64,000 nucleotides of DNA, taken from the NCBI RefSeq assembly GCF_030445035.2, contig NC_080673.1, positions 197,468,216 to 197,532,215 of the forward strand. Direction: 5' to 3'. The notes under the pieces are model-generated. The model had not been told where the DNA came from and ran no database searches. It worked only from the letters and a program-made list of their open reading frames with translations. Below are positions 47,101-59,895 of this stretch, one piece after another. The position numbers and the translations under genes are program-made. Position 1 is the stretch's first letter; each line of letters begins with the position of its first letter. This stretch comes from Dasypus novemcinctus (lineage: Eukaryota > Chordata > Mammalia > Cingulata > Dasypodidae).

Positions 47101-48115
47101 TCTTTTATTTACCCTTCTAATACTCTTCATTTCTATTTCTACACTCTTCTCCTAATCTCTTGCCCTTGTTTTTTTTTTTTTTTTTCCTTTCAGGCTGAAG
47201 CACCGCCTTTAGTATCTCTTGAAATTCTGGTCTTTTGGTAACGTATTCTATCAGTTTTTGTTTGTCTGTAAGATCTTTGAACTTACCCTCCTTTATGAAG
47301 GATAGCTTTACTGGATACAGAATTCTTGCTGGCAGTTTTTCTCTTTCAGTATCTTAAATAAAACATCCCAACTTTCTCCTGAGAGGTTTCTGATGAGAGG
47401 TTGGCAGTTAGTCTTATCCAAGTTTGCTTGTATGTGATGCCTTGCTTTTCCCTTGCTGCTTCCAGAATCCTCTCTTTATCACTGATATTTGTCATTTGAA
47501 TAGTAGGTGTTTCAAGGTAGGTCTATTTGGGTTTATTCTGATTGAGTTGTATTTTCCTTTTTGAATACTGATTTTCATGTTTTTCATAGAGTTTGGAAGT
47601 TATCAGCCACTATTTTTCAAATATTTTTCTACCCATTTTCCATTCTCTTCTCCTTCTGGGACACCAATAATGTATATATTTGTGTGTTTCCCATTGTCAT
47701 TTCATTCCCTGAGACCCTGTTCCATTTGTATCCAATCTCTTCTCTTTCTGTTCTTTCATTTTCAGTTCAAATGCTCTGTCTTCTAAATCACTAATTCTGC
47801 CTTCAAACACTTCAGATTTCCTCTTATATGGCTCTACTATATTTTTAATCTCATCCATCACGTCTTTCATTCACATAAGGTCTGTTACTTTTATTTGTAG
47901 GTTTTCAAACTGTACTTTATGCTCACTCTGTCTTCTTAATATCCTTTATCACTTTAGTTATATTTTATTTCAATTATTTAACTTGATTTCACAGAGTTGT
48001 GTAATTATCACTGATTAATTGTCTTAAATGCTGTATCTTTTCAGGATATTTTGTTTTGTCCTTTGGATGGGCCATCTCTTCCTGTTTCCTAGTATGGTTG
48101 ACTTGTAACTTTTTT
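44143..48115 (-). mobile_element. L1, ORF2 RT and endonuclease plus upstream region (minus strand)
   Basis: Continuation of the interrupted L1. The RT region spans about 44.2-45.9 kb: a 149-codon open piece (45,640-45,191) shows EANITLI and KILNKILANQIQ, motifs of the L1 RT domain. The endonuclease region is about 45.9-47.0 kb (reverse of 'gcattgaggactataaattt' and 'gggtaggtgcatatttagga'). From about 47.03 to 48.11 kb comes the ORF1/linker part, with a 17-bp T-run at 47,170-47,186. Stops and frameshifts occur throughout, so no protein can be made. With the 3' part this is a near full-length but old element of roughly 5.4 kb. Confidence 0.8.
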
Positions 48116-48400
48116 TTCCACATGGATAATAGTTTACTCTGTAGTTCACACTCTCCCCCAGTACATTCACTGGGTTATGGCAGGAAATATAATGTCCACC
48201 ATGTGACCCTGCAATATCATTTAGGAGAACTCCAAAGCCCCCAAAATGCCCCCTCATCATATGTCCTCTTCCCACTTCCTGCCCTCAGCAACTATTGTGG
48301 TCACTTTGCCCTGTCAATGATACAATTTCTTCTATTACTAGTCACAAAAGTTTTATAGTAGAATATCAGTAAGTCCACTCTAATCCATATTTTATACTAA
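48116..48400 (-). mobile_element. XR repeat internal fragment (minus strand)
   Basis: 'aatagtttactctgtagttc', 'cagtacattcactgggttat', 'aggagaactccaaagccccc' and 'cagtaagtccactctaatcc' match the middle of XR in reverse complement. The A/T tail part is missing, and the fragment lies between two L1 pieces of opposite orientation. Confidence 0.75.
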
Positions 48401-48414
48401 GATAAAATAAAAAT

Positions 48415-49937
48415 AAATTTGTATATTAATAAAAATGAACAATATTATAAAGGTTTGTTAAAAAGGAAAAGCAAACTCTCATCTCTGGACTTTAAAACAT
48501 ATTACCTAGTTAGAATGGTAAAAACAGCATGGTATGGGCATAAAGACAGACACATAGACCAATGGAACCAATGGAGGGTTCAGAAACAGACTCTCATGTG
48601 CATGGTCAAATGATTTTTACTAGCCTGTAACCCACACAGATCGAGCAGAAGTCTATTCAACAAATGGTGCTGAAAGAACCAGATATCCATAGCCGAAAGA
48701 AGGAAAGAGAACCCTCATCTCACACGTTATCCAAAAATTAACTCAAAATGGATCAAAAACCTAAAAATAAAAGCAAGAACCGTAAGGCTTCTAGAAGAAA
48801 TTGTAGGAAAATATCTTCAAGACCTGGTGGTAGGTGGTGGATTCTTAAAGGAGCTAAGAGGAAGATGGAGATGGATTACTGATGTTTAATGTACAAAGAA
48901 GTTTTAATTAGCTTTACTCTAAAAGTGTGGAAATGTTTAGGGTGCATGGTAACACATAGTGAGCAACAGCTGGTTTATAATCAGTAATGTGGCTGAAAAT
49001 TGTAGTCTAGGTTTATAAATGTCAATTGACAAAATGCTGAAAATAATCTAGGAATTGAATAGCTCAGTAAACCAAGAAGTGGATGAGAATTGTGGTTCAT
49101 GGTTCAGATTCAAGAGTGTCCTTTGTGAGCTAGAAAAAATGTATATCACTATTGCGGGTTGGTGGGAATGTGAAGAAGCATGGGAAAAAATATAAGTGGA
49201 GTGACCTATGGATTGTGGTTAGCAGTAATAATATAATATTTTTCATCTATGCCAAATAAACACTGTGTTGATAATGGGGCTGTATGGAAATGTGGGCCAA
49301 ATGTATACAACAGATGTGGTAACTATCAGAATATATTATCTTATCTGTAACTAATGCTCCACCAGTGTGGTGTGTTGATAGAGGGGTGTTGTGGTAACCA
49401 TGTGCATGGTTGTTTTACAAGTCTACAACTTCTGTCATAAAAATGTGTTTAAAAAGTAATAACAGGGTGGGTTGGGGGAAAAATACTTCAAATGTAAGAT
49501 AAGGTCTATGATTAGTAGTAAGATTTTGACAATATTCTTTCATAATTGGTAACAAACATCTCACGACAATGCAAAGTGCTGGTGGAGGATTGATGTATGG
49601 GACCCCTGTATGATGTTATGCATGTTTGCTTTGTATGTTTACAACTTTTACCCCTATGTACTTATTGTTTATGTATATTTATATATAAATGATATTAAGA
49701 TAATAATAGGGTGGGTTGAGGTAAAATCCTTTGATTTGTAGTAATATTTTGACAATGCTCTTTAATCATTAGTTAAAAATGTTTAACAACAATGTAAGGT
49801 ATTGGAAGTAGGGGGAGGTATGAGAGTCCTGCATGATGTTACATATGTTTGTTTTGTAAGTTCACAACTATTACTATAAACATATTGTTTATGTATGAGT
49901 GATATACTTCAATAAATTTTTTGAGAAGTTTAAAATA
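48415..49937 (+). mobile_element. L1, part of ORF2 and 3' UTR (plus strand) with internal deletion
   Basis: 48,480-48,840 is ORF2 on the plus strand: reading frames around it give the L1 block with 'aaaacagcatggtatgggca', 'atagaccaatggaaccaatg' and 'atttgttcaacaaatggtgc'-like text (48,650 on), up to 'ggtggattcttaaag'. There the ORF2 text stops and 3' UTR begins, so the last part of ORF2 (present in the copies at 42.6-43.6 and 57.4-58.1 kb) is missing. The 3' UTR carries tandem repeats (49,206-49,915). A weak A-rich end lies at 49,908-49,937. Confidence 0.7.
49206..49915 (+). repeat. Tandem repeat units inside the L1 3' UTR
   Basis: Three diverged units: about 49,206-49,455, 49,459-49,700 and 49,702-49,915. 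The last two start 'aacagggtgggttggggg' and 'aatagggtgggttgaggt', go through 'gtaagattttgacaatattc' / 'gtaatattttgacaatgctc', and end 'tatgtttacaactttta' / 'taagttcacaactatta'. The spacing of the last two is about 243 bases. The first is longer and more diverged. Confidence 0.7.
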
Positions 49938-50624
49938 ATGTGTCAGGGACTCACTCGGGATTATATTTTCTCCCAGGGGTAGAGTACAGAGTATATCAAC
50001 AGCAACTTTTGTCCATGCAGGTTCTAGACCAGCCAGCAGATGGTGCTCATCAGCACACCTTGCCAACAAGGTGCATCTTTCCATTTTCCTCTGTTTTGGT
50101 CTGTTTAGACCCAAGGTTCAAAACAAGTTTTGTTGGAAGAATTCACCAAAGACCCCCAAGGTCCCCCCTTCCCTCTCCCCTGGAAGAGCTGACAGGGAGG
50201 AAGATGTCTGCTGCCTCTTCAATTGGCTGCAGCTAAACAGGGGTTCTAGCACAGTTTATTATCTTGGGGGTGCAGAGGGAAACCCCTTCCAGCCCCCATG
50301 GGGATTGGCAACTCACTTTTTGCTTGGGGCTCTTCATCTCTGTGTCCCCCACTCTTCTGGACTTTGTGAATTACTGCCTTATTCTGCTGATCCCCAAAAC
50401 AGTTCTGTCCATCAACTTTTGGCCCTTTCTCCATGGTTCCCATGAGAGAGTTGAGCCCTGTTTGTCTAATCCATCATCATCTTTCCGCAATTCTTTATGA
50501 CTATCTTCATTCCCCCTAGTTATTTCCCAAGTCAGAATTGAACAAACTGATTTTTTTAGTGTTTTGTAAAATATCTGACAACATTTCATAAAATTATATT
50601 TTCTCGGAACAAATTTGAGAATAA
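49938..50624. other. Unassigned, less AT-rich block with open frames
   Basis: 49,940-50,500 is richer in G+C than its surroundings and has several overlapping open frames (up to 124 codons, plus strand, 50,071-50,445). The predicted proteins have no recognisable domain, and frames on both strands are equally open, so I do not call a gene. The block could be the interior of an unknown repeat or an old retropseudogene. Confidence 0.35.
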
Positions 50625-51061
50625 TGTATTAGTCTGTATTCTCTAAGGAAACAAAACCAACAGGAGATTTATATATGCAAATATAATAAGATTTTTATAA
50701 GATTTGTCTCACGTGGCTGTGAGCGTGGGCAAGTCCACTTTCCATAGGACAGGCTGCAACTCTGATGAATGTTTTCAATGAGTTCCCCAGGAGAAGCCGG
50801 TTGGCTGGAGTAGAGAAGGACATTCTCTCTTCTGTCTTCTGATATCATCACTTCTTCCCTTTAAGGCCTTCAACTAATTGGATGAGACTTCTTTCATTGC
50901 GGTCAGTGGCAGTTGTAATCAACCATAGTTGCAATCAACTTACTGATGATTTAAATCCATTAAGTATCCTCAAAGTATTCATCAGACCAGTACTTGCATG
51001 ACCAAACAATTGGACACCATAACCTATCCAAGTTGACACATGAGCTTAACCATCAGAGACA
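50625..51061 (-). mobile_element. MLT1-like MaLR LTR (minus strand)
   Basis: On the minus strand it starts TGTCTCTGATGGTTAAGCTC at 51,061, has 'tgtgtcaacttggataggtt', 'ccaattagttgaaggcctta' and ends 'tttgtttccttagagaatac', 'agactaatacA' at 50,625. This is the order of the MLT1 group of ERVL-MaLR LTRs. It has TG...CA ends. The flanking 5-mers do not match, consistent with age. Confidence 0.75.
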
Positions 51062-53499
51062 AATCTAGTTCAACCTCTGACTCAATTTGAGATCCCATTC
51101 TATATCTGTCAAGGATTCTGAAGTGTGGTGATAAATTTAGTACGTTTATATTTCATTTGACTTTTCTTTCCATTTCAGGTATTTGGGTTAATTTCTTCAT
51201 ACAGTTAGAGGGCATGAAAATTAATATAATGGCAATCATCATACATCATGTCTTCCCTGGGTTCCAGGGTATAATGGCCTTTCTTGAAATGAGATGTAAT
51301 GAATAGGGGCCCGCTGGCCCTCTAGCCTTGCCACAAATATCTCCAGAGATTAAAGAACATAGTCTTTCATGAGGCAGACAATGTCACTGCTGAACTATCC
51401 TAATATTTATCAATAACCTTCAATATAATTTCTAGATTTCAATCCCAGATTGACTCTCTTGAGCAACATAGAATACAAATTTGTTGTTATTGTTTTGTAA
51501 TATGTTAATCCTTCAGATATTTGAAAGCAACAAAATTGTCCTACCCAAGACTTTGTCTCTAGACTAAAAAATGATTTCTTTAAAGTTCCACAAATTTTGC
51601 AGAATTCTTAAATATGTCTTATTCACACGGACATATACTAGTTTACCACTGGAAATCATATTCCAACTTTGAGCTACTTCTAGATACTATATTTCTATAA
51701 CAAAATTCAGTTTTGAGGGGCAGGCAGTTGAAGATACTTCTGAAATGGAAAAGAATATTGCTTAATTGCTGTTTCAGAGCCAAGAGTGAGTTTTGCATTT
51801 TTCCTTCAAAAATTAGCTGTGCCTCTAATATTTAGTCTTGACTCTGATTAAAAGGCCTCCTGTGCTGTGATAGTTGCATTCCTTTGTGATTTACACTCCA
51901 GCTGCCACATGTGTCATTTAAGAATCCATTTAAGGGATCCAGAGAATTTGGGATTACTAGAATAATATTAGATTCTTCTTAGGAAATGAAAAGTCAACAT
52001 CTATTTTGTTTTAATTTCCCAATTTACAGTATTACCTTCATTTTTGCCAATATTTGACATTTAAAACTTCTAATATATTACTCATAGACACAAAAACTCA
52101 TGCAGATTTTCTTAAAAAAATGTATTTGAGGGTAAATCATATGACCTAAAAAGTCACTACTTTCTTAATAGTGAACGTGCTTGTGGTACTGAATGGGAAG
52201 TAGTTATAATTTAATAATAATGATTAAAAATACTGAAGATGATTTCACAATAAATATGCACATACTCTATCAAAATCATATTTTCTACAAATGCCAATGA
52301 TAGGACAATAGGAAAACAAATTAGAGAATAATTTTGAAGTATGAGAGTAGTTATGACACCATGATAATGAGAACTTGTTTAATTGTATCATTGATTTTCC
52401 TTTTAAGTCACTGTTTATTTCCTTTTTCCTAAAGAGGAAGTCAAATCTATGTTCCAGTCTAATTTGTCATCCTATGCCTAATCTAGCTCATACATACTCT
52501 GCTTTGTGTCTGCATGCTGGGTAACTCTGGTTGATTCCATTTTCTTTTGTTTGGAATAGAAGAGGGAAATAAATGAGAGAGAAAAGGAATGAAGACTTTC
52601 CTGATTATCTTTTTCTTGGATTAACATTTCAGTTGATATCACCATTTTGACCTACCCATTATCTGAAGGTGGTGGAGGGGGTGAAGAGGTATACTCCCTT
52701 TTCCTCTATCAATTTAAACATTAGAGCTGGTAAAAAGTTCAGCTTAGATGAATCTGTCAGATCTGTTTGTTCATAAATAAATGCATTTGATGCATCAGGA
52801 ATTTTAAGAACATATTCAGATTCCAAAAAGATTTGAAAATCACCATTAGAATTAGATACAAGTGCCCTGGCAATTATGGAAGTTGAAAACTTAAACAGCA
52901 AAAGCCATGGAAAAAACTAGACTCATCTTTTCCAAATGAAAACAAATATTGAACAATTAAAGCAATATAAATATAGCTGAGAAGGAATTTAAAAAGAAAA
53001 TAGTAGTCATCAATTATAAATACTGTGTAAGTTCATAACTTATAAAATGACATTTTAGAGAACGAAGAAAACCATCACCTACTCATGCATTTTAAAAGAT
53101 TTAGATCAGTTGCATGAGATTTTCTCCATTGAAAATACAAATAATAAAAATATGTGTTTCTAAGAGTGAAAGGTATACATGATGTGCAATAATTGACATT
53201 TTCTGCTTCTATACTATATTCTTAATTTGAAACCAGAAAAGCATAGGGAAAACGGTTCATTGACTGCTTTCCTTTATTTTTTCTGAGTTTCAGGTGCCCC
53301 TTTGCTAAGAATCTAAACCAAATAAAACACAGAAACAAATGAAAAAAAAATGTAGCAAAATAAAAGCAATTAAAATCAAAATGAACCAAAAGGAAAGAGA
53401 AAAAGATCTCCCTGGACTTTTGGTATCATTGTACAGTTTGTGCCTGCCAGAGAAGCTATCAGAAGCTGAAATTATTAACCTATAACTAATTAACACATA
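51062..53499. other. Unassigned AT-rich DNA
   Basis: No gene is seen. An 80-codon minus-strand open frame at 52,659-52,901 has no recognised domain and sits in AT-rich sequence without supporting signals. Confidence 0.4.
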
Positions 53500-53695
53500 T
53501 ATAAAGGGTCTACATTGAGTCAGACATTGGACCAAGCCTTTTACATACTCTGTATTCATTTATTACTCAGAACCAGATAATATTATTTTCATTTTATAAG
53601 GGAAATTGATACAGAGAGCAGATAGAGACCTGAATCAAGGTAACTCAGGTGGAAGGTGGTGGAGCTGAACTTGAAGCTCTACTGGAAGGCTCCAA
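53500..53695 (-). mobile_element. MIR-like fragment (minus strand)
   Basis: 'aagccttttacatactctgt', 'attattttcattttataagg', 'gaatcaaggtaactcaggtg' and 'ggtggagctgaacttgaagc' follow the reverse MIR order. Confidence 0.5.
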
Positions 53696-53737
53696 TTACA
53701 TTAGGCACATTTTTTTTTTTTGCCATATTTTTTCCTT

Positions 53738-53800
53738 CTTTTTTTTTAATGTTACATTAAAAAAATATGAGGTCCCCGTATACCCCCACCCCCCCTTTTT
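53738..53800 (-). mobile_element. XR repeat 3' tip (minus strand)
   Basis: 'atgttacattaaaaaaatat' and 'gaggtccccgtatacccc' are the reverse of the XR 3' end. Only about 60 bases are present, an extreme 5' truncation. T-runs at 53,710-53,720 and 53,738-53,748 are the tail. Confidence 0.65.
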
Positions 53801-54496
53801 GTTCTCCTCTTATTGTTAACAAGAAAATTTAATCTAATTTAAATTAAATAAATCCTAAAATTTCCTCCCTAAATTCTGGTACATATTAGTTGTCAACAAA
53901 TCGAACTCTGTCCTTTCTTATTCTTTCTTTTTATAATTTTAAAATTATCCTTGCATAAGTCCCAGTAAAATCTACTTTCTCCCATACTAAATCAGGATTT
54001 TCAGGTCCTAATAAATAAGAAATATTTTGAAGCAACCTTGATTATCTGAATATTTGGAATATTCAAATTTGTGGCAGAATGCAGAAATTTGTATGTCTGG
54101 TTTTGGCAAGTACAACATCATTTTATTTTTATCTGCCATCCCTCAAATCCCCATGTCTCCCCAGGTCTTGGTGAGAGAAAATAATGGGACAGAAACAGGA
54201 AAAGAATAAATAAGCTATTAAAAATACCAAAATTAACACAAATGAGAAAAGATTATTTTGTTGTTCTACTGAAAAACTTGTAGGAACTAAAATCCATCGA
54301 GAACATACATGGTAATGGAGCAGAAAAAGTAAGTGAAGAGTGTTAAAGAAAAATAGTGAAGGAGACAAAAGAGAGACAAATCCAAGAGGATCTCTGAATA
54401 ATCATAATTTGTCCACCATATGCTCAATTCTGTATGGTGGCCTTCTAATTCTAGGAGTGTTTTGGGCATAACCTGTAACTTCACATCCTTCCACAC
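53801..54496. other. Unassigned AT-rich DNA
   Basis: No gene or nameable repeat is seen. Confidence 0.4.
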
Positions 54497-54934
54497 TGTT
54501 GGGAATTGAATCACATACTCCACAAAAGACAAAAAGACATGCTCAAGACAACCTGTGTTCTTGTGGGTGTGAACATTTGTAAGGAGGACCTAATCGAAAT
54601 GTTTTTTTAAGATGTGGCAAAATTGAAACAGGTTGGGTCTTAATATGTATTCCTGGAGGCCTTATAAAGCAAAACCAGAGATCGGTGGAAATGAGAGGAA
54701 AAGGTACAAGGTGATAGAGATGGTCATGTGACTCAGGCAGAGAGTCAAGCCAATAGATCCCAAATATTGCAGCAAGCCAGCACCAGAATGCCACAGACTC
54801 CAGGAGAGCCAGCACGACCTATCGAAACATAGATTTTAGACTTCTAGCCTGCAAAACTGCGAGACAATCAATTGTTTTATAAGGCAACCCATTGTGGGAT
54901 ACTTGATATAACAGCCCTGGCAAACTAAGATGCA
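54497..54934 (+). mobile_element. MaLR-type LTR (near complete)
   Basis: 'tgttgggaattgaatcacat', 'ttcttgtgggtgtgaacatt', 'gtaaggaggacctaatcgaa', 'gttgggtcttaatatgtatt', 'cttataaagcaaaaccagag', 'ttagacttctagcctgcaaa', 'cccattgtgggatacttgat' and 'ccctggcaaactaaga' are in the MaLR LTR order. It starts TG and ends near TGCA. No matching 5-bp duplication survives. Confidence 0.7.
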
Positions 54935-56670
54935 TATGGTATGGGGAGAGGTAAAGTGTTGAATTTGTTGAAAGATAGCTTAAACTATTGGCTTTAGAAG
55001 AAAATGGGTGCATTTTGGAAGACAGTTTCCATTCTATTTCCTAAAATTTTACCGTAAAAGTCAAGACAATAAAGTCAACCAAAAAAGAAAAACTTCAAAT
55101 GCCCATGTGGCCCTTTTATTCTTAGCAATAATTAATGAAGGTTATGGGTTGTTTAGAATTCTCACAGTATGGTTGGCAACACCACAGATAAGAGTGATGT
55201 AAATTTAAATTTCAATTAAACAATGAATGCTTTTCCAATATATAAGCAACAAATAAAATTGTCCATTGTTTATCTGAAATTCAAATTTAACTGGGTATCC
55301 TGTTTTTTATCTGGCATTTCCAGTCATATCCAGAGTGAATATCACATACTCCTGGTCTCCAAAAAATGTGGGTGGCCTTCGAACTTCAAAGTCACCTGAA
55401 AGGACCACAGTTTAGTCTCCTTACTTGTATCCACTGATCTGAGAAGAAATCACCAATAGCAGATTCATTTTTAATGTGCAGGATTGTCACTTGCAAGTTG
55501 AATTTAAGCATCCCCAATGAAGACAATTACACAAACCTCATAACGCTATAATTGAAATGTTAACAGATAATTGCCCAAGTAATTATTCCAAGTCATTTTA
55601 TTATCATTAGAGGATAGAAGTCAGTAGTATAATTTAATATCAAACATTACTTTATTACTGAGATATACTTAATGTTAATGCATCTGTTTTGTAACAGCTT
55701 GGGAGTTTTCATTTTAGTTGAAGACAAAAATAACACTAATATTGGGCACTGGAAGCATTATCAGAATGTGGGAATATTGTCCCTGGTGTTTATCAATTTG
55801 TCAGAATATGTCTGCCTCACATATCTTCAAAATACCTTCTAAAATGTTTGGTGTTGGCAACTGGAATATTTCTGCAGATTGTACATGGGTGAGAGCAATG
55901 TGTGCCTTCCACAAAACTGGAGACACGCAAGATGAAGTCTTCAATCTACTTTCCTTTGTCTATACATCCTTTCTCATAATGGAGTGGTTCTGTGAATGTG
56001 CCTTTTTTTCCTGGAAGACTGTGGTCCTATTACTTCCATTCTACTCTCTGACTCTCACTTCTTCCTCATTGTTCATTATTGATATATGAGTCATTGCAGA
56101 TTTTTCCACATTGGAATTTTGGGACTTTGATTATGTGACTATGTTCCAAAGAATTAGAGCTCTTATCATTGCCCTTCCAATAAGTTACTGAAAATACAGA
56201 AAGAGGGGCTGATGCTTTAATTTAGTATGTAAGTCATTTAAATATACACCTTATTAGAACTTCTACCACTCAACATTGTCTTATGATAGCCCAATCTTTC
56301 CCTAGGTTCTTTTCATCACATGTAAAAATCATGTTATTAAATTTAATGCCAAAAAAGTTGTATATATATAATAGAAATGAGTAAAGTAAGTTAGGGTCAG
56401 TAAAATTGGGTGCCAAAAATAAAATCAAACTTTCCTTAATTTACCAATCATGTATAAAATATACATATAGTATGTTATTATGGATTATTTTTAAAAGTCA
56501 ACACTGACAATATACAACTCGAAAAATAGAACTGCTTAGTTGATAGTGTTCCCCATGGTTTTTTCCTCCTTTGATTTGAAACTAGAAAACTAATATATTT
56601 TCTTTTGAATCAAGGTGTCAATGTCAGGTTTTGTATTTTATGTTGGGGATGTGCAGTAAAGAATTCAGTG
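54935..56670. other. Unassigned AT-rich DNA
   Basis: No gene is seen. The 123-codon plus-strand open frame at 55,718-56,089 lies in sequence with no repeat that I recognise. It has no nearby promoter or splice signals that I can support and no domain I recognise, so I leave it uncalled. Confidence 0.4.
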
Positions 56671-56683
56671 TTAAATTATTTTT
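56671..56683. repeat. 13-bp target-site duplication, left (U6/L1 chimera)
   Basis: TTAAATTATTTTT recurs exactly at 60,029-60,041. On the element strand it lies directly after the short A-rich tail. Confidence 0.85.
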
Positions 56684-59600
56684 TAATATGTTTTAATTAC
56701 AGATGTTGTGAACTTAAAAGCAACCATACACTTGAGTAAAATTCCCATGCAACAACCCTTCACTAAGATCCACACCATTGTGAAACATTTGTTACAGTTT
56801 ATGAGATAACATCATCAGATTATTACCACTAACTATGGTTCATAGTGTACATTTGGCATAGTTTTTCTACATCCCCCTAATATTAACATAGTACATTTTT
56901 GGTATTGATGGAAGCGTGTTGCAATATTGCTCTTAACTATAATCCTTAGGTTATATTAATTGTATTTTTTCCATGCTTCTCCACATTCCAACCACCCTGA
57001 AATAGTGATGTACATCTGTTCTGGTTCATAGAAGTATATTTTTGTATTTGTTCTATTAATCACAATTTTCATCCACTCTGGGTTCACTGTGTTATTGAGT
57101 CCCTAGATTATTCTCTAGCCATCTTTCAACTAACATTTATATTCCTAGACTATGCTTTTCAGCCTCAGTTCCATTTATAAACCTACTGCAACTCACCATA
57201 ATGTGTTAACATCAACTCTGTCCATTCTCACACATTTACAGTCAATTTAATTAGAACTTCCACATACATTAAATATGAGTACTCCTTCACAGCCCCCTCT
57301 TATTTCCTAATAACCTATACTGTAGATTTTCAATCTATGCATTTATTATTTTTATTTAGTCCATATTAGTGAGATCATCCAATATTTGTCTGTTGTGTCT
57401 GGCTTTTTTCACTTAGCATATCTTCAAGATTCATCCATGTTATCATATGTCTCCCAATTTCATTTCTTCTTACTGCAGCATAGTATTCCATCATATGTAT
57501 ATACCACATTTTGTTTATCCATTCATTGGTTAATGGACACTTGGATTGTTTCCATCTTTTGGCAGTTGTGAATAATGCCGCTATGAACATCAATGTACAG
57601 ATGTTTGTTTGTGTCACTTTTCAGTTCTCCTGGATATATTCCTAGTAGAGGAATTTCTGAATCATATAGGAGTTCTATTTAGCTTCCTGAGGAACTGCCA
57701 AACTGTCTTCCATAGAGGCTGCACCATTTTACACTCCCACCAACAATGAAGGAGTGTTCTTATTTTTTCACATCCTCTCCAGCACTTATTGCTTTCTGTT
57801 TAATAATGACCATTCTAAGTGGTGTGAGATAATATTTCATTGTCATTTAGATTTGCATTTCCCTAATAGCTAGTGATATTGAACAATTTTCATGTGCTTT
57901 TTGTCCATTTGTATTTCCTCTTTAGAGAAATGTCTATTTAAGTCTTTTGCCCATGGATTGTTTGCTCTTTTATTGTTGAGTTGTACAATCTCTTTATATT
58001 GAACAGAAATCAAACCTTTATTGCATACGTGGTTTCCAAATATTTTCTCCCATTGAGTGGACTGCCTTTTCACCTTCTTGAGGAAGTCCTTTGAATCACA
58101 AGGTGTTTAAGTTTGAGGAGGACCCATTTAGTCATGTGCTCATGCTTTTGTTGTAAGGTTTAAGAATGTATCACCATCTACCAGGTCTTGAAGATGTTTT
58201 CCTATATTTTCTTCTAGGAGCTTTCTGGTTCTCACTTTTATGTTTAGGTATTTGATCTATTTTGAGTTAATTTTTGAATAGGGTGTGAGATAGAGGTCCT
58301 CTTTCTTTCTTTTGGCTATGGATATCCAGTTCTCCCAGCACCATTTGTTGCATAGTCTCTTCTTGCCCAGCTGCCTGGGGTTGACAGGTTTTTCAAAAAT
58401 CACTTGACATAGATGTGAGGGTCTGTTTCTGAACCATCAGTTTGGTTCCATTGGCCTATGTGTCTATCTTTGTGCCAATACCATGCTGTTTTTACCACTG
58501 TTGCTAGTTAATATGAGTTAAAGTCTGGAAGTAAAAGTCCTTCAACTTACCCTTTCTTTTTTAAGGCTTTTCTGGATATTTGGGGCCTCTTTCCCTTCCA
58601 AATAAATTTGATAGTTGTATTTTCCATTTGTTTAAAAAATGCTTATGGAATTTTTATCAGGATTGCATTGAATCTGTATATCAATTTGGGTAGAATTAAC
58701 ATCTTAATGATATTTAGTCTTCCAATCCATGAGTTAAAAGTCTTTTAAAAATTTTCTTTTAGCAATGTATTGTAGTTTTCTGAATACACGTGCTTTATAC
58801 CCTTGATTAAATTTGTTCCTAAATATTTGATTCTTTTAGATGGTAACATAAATGGATTTTTTTCCTGACTTCCTCCTCAGATTGCACATTACTAGTATAC
58901 AGAAATACCACTGATTTTTGTGTATTGACCTTGTATCCTGATACTCTACTGAAATTGTTTATTAGCTCTAGCAGCTTTGGTGTAGATTTTTTGGAATTTT
59001 CTAGGTATAGGATCATATCATCTGTGAAAAGCCAAAGTTTTACTTATTCCTTTCTGATCTGGATACCTTTTATTTCTTTTTCTTTCTTGATTGCTCTAGT
59101 TAGAACCTCTAGCACTATATTGAACAACAGTGGTGAGAGTGGTCTCCTTGTCTTGTCCCTAATCTCAACTGGAAAGCTTTCAGTTTTTACTGTGAGTACA
59201 ATCTTAGCTGTGGGCTTTTTCATGTATAGCCTCCATTATGTTGAGAAAATTTCCTTCAATTCCTTTCTTTTGTAGTATTTTTATCAAGAAAGGATCCTGT
59301 ATTTTGTCAAATGTCTTTTTTTGCATCAATCGTTAGGATCATGTGATTTTTCTTCTTTTGATTTATTAACAAGGTGTGTTATTCTGATTGATTTAATAAG
59401 GTGTGTTGAATCACCTTTGCATGCCTGTTAAAAATCTGCTTGATCATGATGAATAATTCTTTGAATGTGTTTTTGGATTTGAGTAGCAAGTATTTTTTTG
59501 AGGATTTTTGCATACATATTCTTTTCTCTGTAATTTTCTTTTCTCTGTAATATCTTTACCTGGCTTTGGTACTAGGGTAATATTGGCGTCATAGAATGAG

Positions 59601-59895
59601 TTTAGTAATGTTCTATCTTGTTCAATTCTTTGGAAGAGCTTGAATAGGACTGATATTAAATCTTCTTTGAATGCTTGGTAGAACTCATGTGTGTAGCCAT
59701 CTTTTCCTGGGCATTTCATTTTGCGGAGTTGTGTGAAGACTGTTTCAATCTCTTGTGATTTGTTTGTAGAGGGTTAGTATAAGTTATTCATAGGTTTCTA
59801 GGAATTTTTCCATTTCCTCTACATTGTTTAGCTTGTTGGCATAATGTTGTTCATAGTATCCTCTTATGATCTCTTTTATTTATATTGTGTCATTC
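56684..59895 (-). mobile_element. 5'-truncated L1 (ORF2 and 3' UTR), 3' part of a U6/L1 chimera
   Basis: Minus-strand L1 running from about 59,895 (inside the RT region, at the reverse of 'cataatgttgttcatagtat') to its 3' end at 56,684. The 3' UTR is 56,684-57,380. Open pieces of ORF2 on the minus strand: 59,719-59,444 (ANITLVPKPGKD), 59,016-58,819 ([12 protein letters not shown]), 58,073-57,870 and 57,617-57,375 (MFIAALFT, MEYYAA, end of ORF2). Frames are broken many times, so it is inactive. Its 5' end is joined directly to a U6 pseudogene in the same orientation. Confidence 0.88.

Noticed and set aside
55718..56089. 123-codon open frame in non-repeat DNA
   Set aside because: No domain, no promoter, splice or polyadenylation context that I can support; length is possible by chance in a window this size.
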